Positions 1 to 7,419 of a stretch of DNA of 64,000 nucleotides are shown here, in pieces. The DNA comes from Spirosoma sp. (GTDB lineage Bacteria > Bacteroidota > Bacteroidia > Cytophagales > Spirosomataceae). Position numbers and translations under genes: made by a program. Location: positions 897,648 to 961,647 of the forward strand of contig NZ_JAPLET010000022.1 of NCBI RefSeq assembly GCF_026391055.1, in the 5' to 3' direction. Under the pieces are notes generated by a model. The model ran no database searches. It was given only the letters and a program-made list of their open reading frames with translations, and had not been told where the DNA came from. Each line of letters opens with the position of its first letter. Position 1 is the stretch's first letter.

Positions 1-223
1 AGAGCGCGGCCTCTCCAATCACTTTACCATAGCCTTGTTGCTCAATGGCAAACCGGATCCACCCGACATTATTATACACCTGTAGCACGTAATAGCCATT
101 TAGCATCAAATAGCCCAGGTTTCCATTTTCAACCAAAGCCGCAGCCCCTAAAGCCTGCACTGTTTTATTAAAGGCATCCGGATTGGGGCAATCAATGAGC
201 AGATTTGTTACCGAGTTAGTCAT
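1..223 (-). CDS. Hypothetical phage protein, 3' end off the window
   Basis: The reading frame opens at an ATG at 223 and stays open to the left edge, so only the first 74 residues are visible (MTNSVTNLLIDC...). The start overlaps the stop of the upstream gene by 8 nt (ATGACTAA), which suggests translational coupling within one leftward operon. There is no recognisable domain; the visible part is mixed alpha/beta with several aromatic residues. I do not recognise the family. Confidence 0.6.
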   Translation of the reverse strand, partial: MTNSVTNLLIDCPNPDAFNKTVQALGAAALVENGNLGYLMLNGYYVLQVYNNVGWIRFAIEQQGYGKVIGEAAL

Positions 224-563
224 GGTTGGGGAGTATTGAATAGGTGGGCGTTGACAGCAAATCATCGATTTTGCGGCAATCATTATGATCCTCGGCACTG
301 CCGAATAGCACCTCCAAGATCCGGCGGGAATACTTGGCCGATGACGTGGTAAAGAAAATATCGTCGATCTTATCCGTTTCCCACATGGCCAGCATGATAA
401 AGTCCCGCTGGCCATCCGATCGGGCAATCCAACCATACACCACATAATACCCGTCGTCGGTTTTGGTATAGCGGTCCCACTGGATGGGAATGTTCATTGA
501 TAACTCGTCCATTGCTTCAATGACAATGAGCTTACGATCCGGTTTATTCGTCGTCGTCATCAT
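216..563 (-). CDS. Hypothetical phage protein (115 aa)
   Basis: The frame starts with two consecutive ATGs followed by a Thr run and ends in the overlap with the next gene. Codon choice and packing match the neighbours. The start lies 20 nt inside the upstream 59-residue gene in another frame. It has no signal peptide or membrane segment; it is acidic near the C-terminus (SAEDHNDCRKIDD). Function unknown. Confidence 0.6.
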   Translation of the reverse strand: MMTTTNKPDRKLIVIEAMDELSMNIPIQWDRYTKTDDGYYVVYGWIARSDGQRDFIMLAMWETDKIDDIFFTTSSAKYSRRILEVLFGSAEDHNDCRKIDDLLSTPTYSILPNHD

Positions 564-723
564 TGTGGTTAGTAGCCATGGTCATCGTCATCTCGTAGAA
601 TTTCTGCTCCTCGATGCAGTCAGGGCAACGCCCATCACCGGGAACAATGTCGGTTTCCTCAGAGCAGGATCGGCACTCACCCGGCCGTAAATCCGCTAGA
701 AAATAGTCAGTTTGGCTAATCAT
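544..723 (-). CDS. Small zinc-ribbon-like protein (59 aa)
   Basis: A short frame starting MISQTDYFLADLRPGEC and ending in NDDDDE. Two CxxC pairs (CRSC and CPDC), about 16 residues apart, could hold one zinc ion as in a zinc ribbon. Its 3' end overlaps the next gene by 20 nt in a different frame, the same packing seen across this operon. The Cys spacing and the acidic tail support a real product; its role, perhaps nucleic-acid or protein binding, is not known. Confidence 0.55.
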   Translation of the reverse strand: MISQTDYFLADLRPGECRSCSEETDIVPGDGRCPDCIEEQKFYEMTMTMATNHNDDDDE

Positions 724-806
724 GGTAACATATGTTTACAGCAGTAAATTAAATTAGGCTTTTGTCAATCAATGATTTACAATTAATCTACTCACTCTGC
801 GAATCT

Positions 807-1043
807 TCAATAACGGTCATCAATAAAAATAACCGGTTGCGGCCCTCTTACATAAAGCCGGGAGCTGAAATACAGGACCATCTCCCGCGTGCTGAAAGCC
901 TCGGCCAGCGCCTGTATTTCCTGGGTACTATAGAACATCGACTCGTTGGCCACTAGATTCCAGATCTCCCGCAGTTCGGTTTTGCTGCGGCAGAGACCAA
1001 TCCACTCGGTAGCCTCTGCCGCTGTAAATGTCTGTTTTTGCAT
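807..1043 (-). CDS. Hypothetical phage protein (78 aa)
   Basis: Starts MQKQTFTAAEATEW and shares a single base with the stop of the preceding gene at 1043, an ATG/TGA-type junction. A predicted helical N-terminal half carries an EATEWIGLCRSKTELREI segment. No recognised family. The 80-nt gap to the next gene holds no obvious signal. Confidence 0.55.
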   Translation of the reverse strand: MQKQTFTAAEATEWIGLCRSKTELREIWNLVANESMFYSTQEIQALAEAFSTREMVLYFSSRLYVRGPQPVIFIDDRY

Positions 1044-1348
1044 CAGGACACCCCTCCTGGCGCGGTAGGTTTGAGATAGGCAATAAGGTTCCTGACGGCC
1101 CGGATGGCATCGGCCACCAGGTGGGTGGCCATCTCTTCGTCAAGCGTCGCCACGGCGGTTGAAAAAAGCGCTCTTTTCCCCTTCAGGGTTTCTTCTGAGC
1201 TGACCGTTACCAGGTAAGTCGGGTAGTTGTGTTTTCGGCAGAGTGCGTCAAGTTCTTTGGCAAACGCTTTGAGCTGCTGGTCCTTTTCGGTGCCGGCCTC
1301 TTCGGATCGAGGATCACACGTGAAGTTGATTTTAGGCTCTTTACTCAT
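1043..1348 (-). CDS. Hypothetical phage protein (101 aa)
   Basis: The frame is open further upstream, but the start at 1348 (MSKEPKINF) is chosen because it overlaps the stop of the LytTR gene by 8 nt (ATGAGTAA), matching the overlaps elsewhere in this operon. It is a small, mostly helical, charged protein with two Cys residues in the N-terminal half. Function unknown; its placement directly after a LytTR regulator may be only operon order. Confidence 0.55.
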   Translation of the reverse strand: MSKEPKINFTCDPRSEEAGTEKDQQLKAFAKELDALCRKHNYPTYLVTVSSEETLKGKRALFSTAVATLDEEMATHLVADAIRAVRNLIAYLKPTAPGGVS

Positions 1349-2063
1349 TTGTCGATTCGTTAGTCGGCTGTTCATTAATTTCATTGGTTTGCTCTCCAGT
1401 GGACGGCTCAGTCGTTTCCTTTTTGAGCTTCCAGTATTTATAGCACTGGGTAGCCACGATGCTGGTATCGAGCAGAAACCCTTCATTATCGGGCATCATT
1501 ATCAGCAGCGAGCCGTCTTTTTGAAAAGCCTTCACCCGCACGTTACCTTCCGGCATTTTAAGGCTACCCACGTCCACGTAGGCTTTATTACGCATCTGGC
1601 GGTTGGGGATGGCCGTTAAGAGCTGGGCGGCAACGGGTACGATTTCACCCACCAGGCTGGGCGTTTGGGCTTTGGGGGACTCTTCGGGTTGTTGATCCAT
1701 CAGAATAGCGTTTAGTGGGTTGATAAGTTGCTGTTTATAACCGGCAAACAGGATACGCACCTGGTTGCGACGCCTTCGGGCGACCGGCAGAATCTCCCCG
1801 GTGCTTAATTTGAGGGCGGGCTGGTGGCGGTATACGATTGTCACATACGCCAGGTTAATGACGTGCCGTTTGTGGATCCTGACCAGGCCGGGCAGACGGG
1901 GCAGCAGTTCGTTGATGGGCAGGGCAAGTTTGAGTTGCTGGCCATCGACAAAGTACAGAATACTGTAGCTGGCTGCTCCGTCGATCCGGATGATATCGCT
2001 CAGCCTTACTTCCGTCCGGGGCCTGAGCAAGATCACCCGGACGGAATTGGCTCTATGGGGCAT
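1341..2063 (-). CDS. LytTR-domain DNA-binding protein of prophage 1 (240 aa)
   Basis: Residues about 15-115 read as a LytTR domain: a strand around RLSDIIRIDGAASYSILYF, then QQLKLALPINELLPRLP, and the typical IHKRHVINLAYV segment, followed by the basic stretch VARRRRNQVR. No receiver domain precedes it, so it is a stand-alone DNA binder rather than a two-component response regulator. The C-terminal 120 residues are polar and end in a Glu/Asn/Thr-rich tail. Prophage 2 has a shorter LytTR protein at 44,470 in the same relative position, so LytTR regulators seem part of the shared early module. Targets are unknown. Confidence 0.8.
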   Translation of the reverse strand: MPHRANSVRVILLRPRTEVRLSDIIRIDGAASYSILYFVDGQQLKLALPINELLPRLPGLVRIHKRHVINLAYVTIVYRHQPALKLSTGEILPVARRRRNQVRILFAGYKQQLINPLNAILMDQQPEESPKAQTPSLVGEIVPVAAQLLTAIPNRQMRNKAYVDVGSLKMPEGNVRVKAFQKDGSLLIMMPDNEGFLLDTSIVATQCYKYWKLKKETTEPSTGEQTNEINEQPTNESTNE

Positions 2064-2128
2064 ACTAAAAGGGAAGCTTATAAAATACCCCGAAAGGGGC
2101 GTTACTGATGAATATATACGTGCGTAGG

Positions 2129-2782
2129 TTAAGCAGGGACTTGCGAAGCAAAGACGGCAATACCGTCGACGGTAGCATTTTTAGGTGTTGTAACAGAGGC
2201 TATGGCGATTAATACACCATTGATAAAAGCGTTAAAATTTAGTATTTCCTTCGCTAAGTTCTGCTGTTGATCTTCGGCTTTCATTATAGCACTCCAAAGC
2301 TTAAGCGCATGCGCCCGAATGCCCGAGTAATTGAGAGAAGTATCCTTCATTGGAATGGACTCGAGCTCACGCTGGCAAAACCGGGTATCTTCAATGCGTG
2401 CCAGACTGAGCGGAAAGAATTCAGCACCTTTTAGGGGATACCTTCTTCCATGAAGATTACGCAGGTAAGCCTCTTTTTCACCTTCCTGCTCGACGATCTC
2501 CCAGTAATCCATTTGGTAGAGTACAACTTTCTTGGTTGGAGTCGGCTCAGGGCAATCATCGAGGCCTAGTTTGAACGGATTAACGAGGTTAAGATCAATG
2601 GTAATTGCTTCAGTATCCGTTTGCTGACTTTCCAGATAATGCGTTTCAATGTCTTTTGCCAGATTTAAGCTATTGTTGACCAGGCCTAGTAAAGGCAATT
2701 GAGCCTCCCGATTCAACATGGCCACTCCTGTTTGAAGCTTTTCGAGCTTAACGATCAATTCGGTACACGTTTCCTTTGTCAT
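2129..2782 (-). CDS. Hypothetical phage protein (217 aa)
   Basis: Starts MTKETCTELIVKLEKLQ with a helical N-terminus, followed by an acidic central part and a hydrophobic C-terminal segment (INGVLIAIASVTT) that is probably structural rather than membrane-spanning. It lies between the microprotein gene at 2806 and the LytTR gene. I do not recognise the family. Confidence 0.65.
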   Translation of the reverse strand: MTKETCTELIVKLEKLQTGVAMLNREAQLPLLGLVNNSLNLAKDIETHYLESQQTDTEAITIDLNLVNPFKLGLDDCPEPTPTKKVVLYQMDYWEIVEQEGEKEAYLRNLHGRRYPLKGAEFFPLSLARIEDTRFCQRELESIPMKDTSLNYSGIRAHALKLWSAIMKAEDQQQNLAKEILNFNAFINGVLIAIASVTTPKNATVDGIAVFASQVPA

Positions 2783-2805
2783 AATGGTAAAAAGTAAGCG
2801 ATTGA

Positions 2806-2919
2806 TTAGTTGAAAAAGGGTAAGATCTTGCTCAGAATGCCAACCAGCAACAGGACCACAACCAGGAGAATCAGCGTCCAGGGGCCTGGTTTAAATCCGT
2901 TTGCGTTGCTAGTCCTCAT
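2806..2919 (-). CDS. Membrane microprotein with PGPWTL motif (37 aa)
   Basis: The ATG at 2919 overlaps the preceding stop by 11 nt (ATGAGGACTAG), which implies coupling. The product begins MRTSNANGFKPGPWTL and continues as one strongly hydrophobic helix with a short polar end. A 35-residue frame at 50,404, beside the other prophage's attachment site, has the same PGPWTL followed by a membrane helix. That independent match is the main support. Role unknown; holin, antiholin or toxin-like small membrane proteins are possibilities. Confidence 0.6.
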   Translation of the reverse strand: MRTSNANGFKPGPWTLILLVVVLLLVGILSKILPFFN

Positions 2920-3073
2920 TTGGATGATACGGGGTATAAAAGCCGCGGACGGCAGCGCCAACAACATCATACATCAGATCATCGTCAGGCTCCTCCTGAC
3001 TACTCGGCAGGCGGGGATCTGCCTCCGGCTGGGCCTGCTGAGCGGCTTCAAGTTCATAGCTATGCGTCGACAT
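2909..3073 (-). CDS. Hypothetical acidic phage protein (54 aa)
   Basis: The start at 3073 (MSTHSYELEAAQQ) overlaps the preceding stop by 14 nt; an earlier ATG at 3130 would give a much longer overlap. It is rich in Gln, Glu and Asp (PDDDLMYDVV) and ends YTPYHPNED. No recognised domain. Confidence 0.5.
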   Translation of the reverse strand: MSTHSYELEAAQQAQPEADPRLPSSQEEPDDDLMYDVVGAAVRGFYTPYHPNED

Positions 3074-3344
3074 GATCAGGCAGTGGGTTTTCGGATGATT
3101 TGACGGGACTTTCCTCGCCGTATTTGACACCGCAAAACGGACAGTACGTATGCTGGAGTTTAAATCGCTCCGGGGTTTTCTTTCCCTCGACGCTGATTCT
3201 GGCCTCGGTAAACGTCATGGCTCGCAGTTGATTTGACTCCTTTCCCCAAACAAGGCCCAGCGGCAAGTCAACCGCCGTAACCAGCTTCCCTTTAGGGTGT
3301 TTATAGAGAACAGGTTTTTGTAATTCACTGATACAGCTACACAT
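3060..3344 (-). CDS. Hypothetical zinc-ribbon protein (94 aa)
   Basis: The N-terminus has CSC and the C-terminal third has CPFCG, a common treble-clef or zinc-ribbon knuckle. Between them lies a beta-rich segment (KLVTAVDLPLGLVW). It belongs to the tight leftward operon, 24 nt after the secreted-protein gene. Such small Cys-knuckle proteins are common in phage early regions; no function can be assigned. Confidence 0.6.
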   Translation of the reverse strand: MCSCISELQKPVLYKHPKGKLVTAVDLPLGLVWGKESNQLRAMTFTEARISVEGKKTPERFKLQHTYCPFCGVKYGEESPVKSSENPLPDHVDA

Positions 3345-3367
3345 AAGCTTGATTAGTTAGGTAAGCT

Positions 3368-3682
3368 TTAAGGCTTTACGGCACGCTCTGCCATTTTATT
3401 AAGCGTCTTCGCTAGCTGATCAAAGGCGTACTCGACTGCCTGCGGCTCGGACTTGCCGGCTTGTTTGGCCTTTCCGTACCAGGCGTCGATCAGGCCAATC
3501 AAGGATCGTCCAATCCCCTGGGAATGGTCAAAGGCCACGATGTTTTTAACGTCCTGAAGCGTCATCGACGCTGGTAGTTTTGGCTGCCTTACCGCCTGCG
3601 AACTCGAATCCGGCCGGCTCTGCGCATAACTCGTTCCCATCGCTACCGTGCAGGTTAGCAAAGCGATTAAACGTGATCTCAT
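3368..3682 (-). CDS. Exported hypothetical protein (104 aa)
   Basis: Residues 1-21 (MRSRLIALLTCTVAMGTSYAQ) form a clear Sec signal peptide with likely cleavage after SYA. The mature part is helical and basic near its C-terminus (NKMAERAVKP). An exported protein encoded among phage early genes is unusual and could act in the periplasm, for example in exclusion, but that is inference. Confidence 0.6.
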   Translation of the reverse strand: MRSRLIALLTCTVAMGTSYAQSRPDSSSQAVRQPKLPASMTLQDVKNIVAFDHSQGIGRSLIGLIDAWYGKAKQAGKSEPQAVEYAFDQLAKTLNKMAERAVKP

Positions 3683-4176
3683 ATAAACGAATGGATTGGT
3701 GATTGATTGACGGGTAATTGCTCGCCGTACACAACTCGAGCGGCCTCATCCGAGCATAGAAAAGCCAGCAGCATTGGATCAAAGGGAACACGTATGCCCA
3801 GCCAGTGCGCGTACTCGTTATCCACGCTACTGGCTATCCACTCGTCATAGGGTTGAGTGGATGCTAAAAACATGGTTTTTAGCAAATGACAGAAATCATA
3901 GCTGCTCACCTCGAAGCGGTCGATGCGCTCCTCCAGCAGGGTATGCTTGCTGAAATTTATGTGGGTACCCGCCGTTCGAATCAGCTTCCGGCCCTTGTAG
4001 ACGTGAAAGAGTACACCTCTTTTAAAATAGTGCAGGTCAAGCCATCGCCCTTCAAAAACCGCTATGCATTCGTTGTTGACGCAGAATTCCAGCCGTTCAC
4101 AAATCGTCATGACGTTGCCGGATTCATCACGTACAACAGCGTATAAATGGGTTTGCAGGTGTTCAAAATTGTTCAT
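3679..4176 (-). CDS. Hypothetical phage protein (165 aa)
   Basis: The start at 4176 (MNNFEHLQTHLY) is preferred over the frame's earlier Met, which lies next to a hairpin. The product has a beta-rich N-terminal half and a helical C-terminal half. The stop overlaps the start of the exported protein gene by 4 nt. Family not recognised. Confidence 0.55.
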   Translation of the reverse strand: MNNFEHLQTHLYAVVRDESGNVMTICERLEFCVNNECIAVFEGRWLDLHYFKRGVLFHVYKGRKLIRTAGTHINFSKHTLLEERIDRFEVSSYDFCHLLKTMFLASTQPYDEWIASSVDNEYAHWLGIRVPFDPMLLAFLCSDEAARVVYGEQLPVNQSPIHSFI

Positions 4177-4227
4177 CTTCAAGAAAATAGCCCTAGTTTT
4201 GCGGTCGGAACAGTAATGCACTTTTTT

Positions 4228-4261
4228 GATCCCCCGGCCGGTGGCACGCGCCCGGGGGATC
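4228..4261. other. Intergenic hairpin
   Basis: Ten-base arms GATCCCCCGG and CCGGGGGATC separated by 14 nt, between the stop at 4267 and the start at 4176. There is no T-run on the 3' side of either strand, so it is more likely an mRNA stabiliser or processing structure than a standard terminator. Confidence 0.5.
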
Positions 4262-4266
4262 GTTCA

Positions 4267-4626
4267 TTAGTAGCCAATGAGCTCGCCGATCACGTGGGCC
4301 TGGCTGGTGGGACTCTGGTAATTGATCACCGCCTGATCGAGTTTAGCCAGCAACAGTTGCTGATGCGCCGTGAGCAGCTGCGATTGCATCTCCTGATACA
4401 GGGCCAGCGCAACCGTCAGTGGCATCGACAGCTTGAACTCCCGGTCGGTTCGCCTTCCTTGCCAAATCAGCAGCCGGCTGACTTTCCAGCTCTGGAGGTA
4501 GTTCAGCAGCACTAATCGGTGAAGGGACTGATGCACCAGCGGGACCTGGTCCTGATCCTGGGTATTGAACCTCAGATACCCGATGAGCACCCGGAATTCG
4601 GCGGGGTAAAGCTTGAGGGTGATCAT
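4267..4626 (-). CDS. Conserved early phage protein, homologous to the 45,267 gene (119 aa)
   Basis: The start at 4626 (MITLKLYPAEF) is chosen because the homologue in prophage 2 begins MFKITLRLYRHQV. Aligned by eye the pair share ITL-LY, a helix, LL-Y, a Trp-Lys/Gln-x-Arg turn (WQGRRTDREF and WKNRPTTKAY), SMPLTVALALYQEMQ or TLPLPVARALWSELQ, and a C-terminal helix. It is therefore a conserved element of the shared early module, mostly helical with no known domain. Function unknown. Confidence 0.65.
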   Translation of the reverse strand: MITLKLYPAEFRVLIGYLRFNTQDQDQVPLVHQSLHRLVLLNYLQSWKVSRLLIWQGRRTDREFKLSMPLTVALALYQEMQSQLLTAHQQLLLAKLDQAVINYQSPTSQAHVIGELIGY

Positions 4627-4628
4627 GA

Positions 4629-4952
4629 TCAGGCGTTTTTCTGCCAGCCCCCTCTGGCTTTGATCCACTGCAGAATCTTATCGCCCCGATTCCCGTCGAA
4701 GCTGTGGAATATGGCGGCTTCACTCACCCGTCCCTCCCAACCGGTTGGCGATTCTTTCTCGATCCGGTATTTCCAGTACTGGACCCAGTAGGCGACGTGC
4801 TTATACTTCCATTTGTTCTGGTTTAAACAGTCGATATCGCGGCTGTAGAAGGTGCGGACGTTACCATCCACAAATTTGACAATCACCTGAATACAGGCGT
4901 GTTGTTTGAGGGGATCAGCCGAGCGGCTTGACATACTGGCACGGGGTTGCAT
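4629..4952 (-). CDS. Hypothetical phage protein (107 aa)
   Basis: The frame opens with a GTG directly after the preceding stop; the first ATG, at 4952 (MQPRASMSSRS), is preferred. The centre is rich in aromatic and basic residues (NKWKYKHVAYWVQYWKYRIEK), and the C-terminus (KILQWIKARGGWQKNA) is basic. This suggests nucleic-acid or protein binding, but no family is recognised. It lies between the replication-type gene and the conserved 4,267 gene. Confidence 0.55.
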   Translation of the reverse strand: MQPRASMSSRSADPLKQHACIQVIVKFVDGNVRTFYSRDIDCLNQNKWKYKHVAYWVQYWKYRIEKESPTGWEGRVSEAAIFHSFDGNRGDKILQWIKARGGWQKNA

Positions 4953-4976
4953 GATGAAACAGTAATTAAGTGGCAC

Positions 4977-6437
4977 TTACTTTTTGAAATTCCTGGTGAA
5001 ACCAGGGGTGAGCTGGGGCTTTTTTGAGCCTAACGTGCTGACCAGGGTTAAAAACCGCTCGACCGCTTGTGGCCCGAACCGCCCTATCTTGTGCTGCAGG
5101 TGGCGGAAGGCCTCCACGTAGGTTTTTTGCTGGAGTGTGCGGGGCGCTTTGTCCACCCGGTGCAGCTGCAGGTGGCGAACGGCCAGGTTAATCTGCTGCT
5201 GCTCATAGCTTTTGCGGTAATTGCGGTTGTTTTCCTCAACCCAGGCCAGCGTACCGCCAAAGCCCCGGGTGTTTGCCTCGTCAAAATAGCCTGTTCCCGG
5301 TCGGTGCAGTGCGTAGGGGTCAGGTACCCATTTATCCGGATGGCGCTGGTAGTAGCTGGCAGCCAGCTCAATACGCTTGTAAAGTTCAGTTTGGTAGGCG
5401 TCCCACTCTTTTTCGGTAAGCGCCGGACCAAAATTTCGATAAACGCCTGACCGGATGGCATTTAGAATAAGCGGCTCCTCGTAGTCAGCGAACACTTTTG
5501 ACGAATACAGCAGCTGTTTGGCGTAATTCCAGAAGCTGATCAAATAACCCTCCAGAATAGCCTGGCGCTGGGCCTCGGTGCGACTCGCAGCCCGCCGGGC
5601 ATCCAGATCCGATTTGGTGAGCCTGGCTTTAGCCCGCTGGCCTGCCGATCGGGGGCTATCCGGGTTATCCACTTGTCCACAAGAGTCGGCCGCGCCCGGC
5701 CCCCCCGCCCCCTTGTCACTGTGACCAACGGTCCCTAAGGAGCCATTCGGGCCTTCGGATACCCGGGTTGGCTGTAGCCGTTCGGTGTTGCCATGATGTT
5801 CGTCGCCGTGCTCAACCTTCGGAGCGTCGCTGTGCACATTTCCATCCGCTTTTTTTTCTGTTTCACTGTAACCTTGAGTTACACTGGCTTTATATGCGGT
5901 AAAATTTGCCGTAGGGGTAGAAAATGTTACTGTTTGAGAAAGGTGATTAACAAGGGGTTGCGCGTTCTTAACAGCCGGTTGTGGATAAGCCCGTTCGGCT
6001 TGAAATAAGAGCGCAGGATCGATCCAAATCTCAAAGGCATGCCGTGACCCTCTAAACTTATAGCGCGTAATAAAGCCCGCTTCCCGCAACCTACGTAGGT
6101 GATTGTAGGCGGTCTTCTCGGAGATCGTACGCCGGTTGGCCAAGGTGAGCCGGCACGTTTGCAGGGGAGGCATGTCATCTCCTACAGCGGCACTCCCAAC
6201 CTGTTTAAGCAGCCCGTGGTACTGCTTTACGTAATCCTTGATGAGTCGCTCGGCAGTGGCCTCAACACTGCCGGTGATGGCCTTAGGCTTGCGCTCGTAT
6301 TCGACCTCCTGGCCGTTGATTAGCTTCTTGAAGCGTCGGGGTGGAACGGCTTCATTAACGGCCTGCACGCGTTGATGAAGCCGGGTCAGACTGGACTTCT
6401 GGCAAATCAGAATGGTGGCGGGATCGATCGTACTCAT
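4977..6437 (-). CDS. Winged-helix replication-type protein of prophage 1 (486 aa)
   Basis: The longest gene of the first element. The N-terminal 140 residues contain a clear helix-turn-helix: LTLANRRTISEKTAYNHLRRLREAGF followed by an ITRYKF wing. A long, Gly/Pro/polar, probably disordered linker (residues about 170-290) leads to a helical C-terminal domain with many aromatic and basic residues. This architecture resembles phage and plasmid replication initiators (DnaD/RepA-like), though no Walker motif or primase signature is present. Its place between regulatory and small early genes fits a replication role. The start overlaps the upstream stop by 4 nt (ATGA). Confidence 0.6.
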   Translation of the reverse strand: MSTIDPATILICQKSSLTRLHQRVQAVNEAVPPRRFKKLINGQEVEYERKPKAITGSVEATAERLIKDYVKQYHGLLKQVGSAAVGDDMPPLQTCRLTLANRRTISEKTAYNHLRRLREAGFITRYKFRGSRHAFEIWIDPALLFQAERAYPQPAVKNAQPLVNHLSQTVTFSTPTANFTAYKASVTQGYSETEKKADGNVHSDAPKVEHGDEHHGNTERLQPTRVSEGPNGSLGTVGHSDKGAGGPGAADSCGQVDNPDSPRSAGQRAKARLTKSDLDARRAASRTEAQRQAILEGYLISFWNYAKQLLYSSKVFADYEEPLILNAIRSGVYRNFGPALTEKEWDAYQTELYKRIELAASYYQRHPDKWVPDPYALHRPGTGYFDEANTRGFGGTLAWVEENNRNYRKSYEQQQINLAVRHLQLHRVDKAPRTLQQKTYVEAFRHLQHKIGRFGPQAVERFLTLVSTLGSKKPQLTPGFTRNFKK

Positions 6438-6748
6438 GACTGGGTTGCCGGTTTAGCTTCACCAAATGCCACGTTATAGGCATCCAGTTGCGTCAGTAGA
6501 TGGCGGACATTAATCCAGACAACAGCATCTTTGTTATTCGTCGTATCGCCGGCCATCACCTCGCCACTTATGTGGAGGATGATGTAGCGAGTTGCTGAAT
6601 TAATGACCAGCTGCGGCCCTGCCCAGATACCTATCTGGAGGTGCTCCAGGACCGTTACTTCCCCAAACGCTTTAGAAAACAGCGTTTGGCATTCTTCCAT
6701 ACTCAGACTCGAGAGCGGTCTTTTGGGTGGCGTAATGTGTTCACTCAT
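6434..6748 (-). CDS. Hypothetical phage protein (104 aa)
   Basis: Begins MSEHITPPKRPLSSLSMEECQ and couples to the replication-type gene through an ATGA overlap. Predicted alpha/beta, no cysteine clusters or membrane segment. It is the first gene downstream of the tRNA-like cluster and follows a hairpin at 6,774-6,800. Function unknown. Confidence 0.55.
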   Translation of the reverse strand: MSEHITPPKRPLSSLSMEECQTLFSKAFGEVTVLEHLQIGIWAGPQLVINSATRYIILHISGEVMAGDTTNNKDAVVWINVRHLLTQLDAYNVAFGEAKPATQS

Positions 6749-6773
6749 GAATTTTCAAGTACAAGTTTTTAAA

Positions 6774-6800
6774 CCTGACTCCCCTTCGGAGGGAGTCAGG
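6774..6800 (-). terminator. Hairpin between the tRNA-like cluster and early operon
   Basis: Ten-base arms CCTGACTCCC and GGGAGTCAGG with a 7-nt loop, followed on the minus strand by TTTAAAAACTT. It could end transcription of the tRNA-like cluster; the T-run is weak. Confidence 0.45.
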
Positions 6801-6829
6801 GTACTAAAATTGGCCTTAGCCTACTTCGG

Positions 6830-6902
6830 TGGCGATCTGGGCAGGAATCGAACCTGCCACTCATGGCTTGCTTGCCAGGTGCTCCCATCGAGCAGCCAGA
6901 TC
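6830..6902 (-). tRNA. tRNA-like gene with encoded CCA; anticodon uncertain
   Basis: On the minus strand the acceptor GATCTGG pairs perfectly with CCAGATC, followed by discriminator G and an encoded CCA. The D-stem GCTC/GAGC has a short loop, and the T-arm GCAGG-TTCGATT-CCTGC is canonical. The anticodon arm is poor: TGGC/GCCA closes only a 6-nt loop (AAGCAA), so the anticodon (GCA is possible) cannot be assigned. It may be a diverged phage tRNA or a decayed one. Confidence 0.55.
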
Positions 6903-6916
6903 TGTTTTGTTTTTAA

Positions 6917-6945
6917 TGACGCTGGCAGCAGGACCGCCAGCGTCA
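6917..6945. other. Hairpin within the tRNA-like cluster
   Basis: Ten-base arms TGACGCTGGC and GCCAGCGTCA with a 9-nt loop between the first and second tRNA-like elements. A possible processing structure. Confidence 0.5.
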
Positions 6946-6995
6946 CTCCCCATCTTTATCCCACAACCTTCAGCATGCTGGACCCTCCAGCATTG

Positions 6996-7064
6996 TCAGC
7001 ATGGCTGGATTCGAACCAGCAGGGGCAAAGTTTCCCTTACCCGGCCCCACCCGGCCTCACCCTG
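6996..7064 (-). tRNA. Degenerate tRNA-like element
   Basis: A canonical T-arm (GCTGG-TTCGAAT-CCAGC) joins an acceptor strand CATGCTG that pairs 6 of 7 with CAGGGTG at 7,058-7,064. A 3-bp D-stem (GCC/GGC) and an anticodon-like stem GGTAA/TTGCC with an 8-nt loop containing GAA complete a 69-nt cloverleaf. The missing U33, oversized loop and weak D-arm argue for a decayed or very divergent tRNA (Phe-like at best). Confidence 0.35.
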
Positions 7065-7094
7065 TTTTCTATACCCTCTTCCCTCAACTGCATC

Positions 7095-7116
7095 CCGGAT
7101 CCTGATCAGGATCCGG
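7095..7116. repeat. 22-bp perfect palindrome
   Basis: Bases 7,095-7,116 are identical to their own reverse complement, centred on TGATCA and containing GGATCC on both sides. There is no T-run. It is inside the roughly 350-bp stretch between tRNA-like elements that has no gene; it could be a protein-binding site or an RNA processing hairpin. Confidence 0.7.
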
Positions 7117-7205
7117 AGGGGTCTTCCCCCACTCGCCCGGCTGTTAACAGTGCCACCCCTCCTGGCTGCGCTTGGCCGCTCGCTCGTATGCCTTTCCTCA
7201 ATCAA

Positions 7206-7223
7206 CTGCCTGGCCCCAGGCAG
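7206..7223. other. Short hairpin in the tRNA-like cluster
   Basis: Arms CTGCCTGG and CCAGGCAG with a 2-nt centre. Together with the 22-bp palindrome this is the only recognisable structure in 7,065-7,419, which holds no convincing gene. Confidence 0.5.
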
Positions 7224-7419
7224 CTTTCTGATCTTGGCGAGCTGTCAATGGCAGGGCTTATCGTTTCAAATGGCAGTTTGCGCCTGCTGCCAAGTACTAC
7301 CAGGACTTATCCAACCTTGGGCCTGCGCCGATCCAACGGCTGTAGATTCTGTCGACTTTCCCCCTGCTCAGCCGACCCGACACCGCATTGCCAGCTCCTT
7401 CGGCTGTTTATATGGTTTG

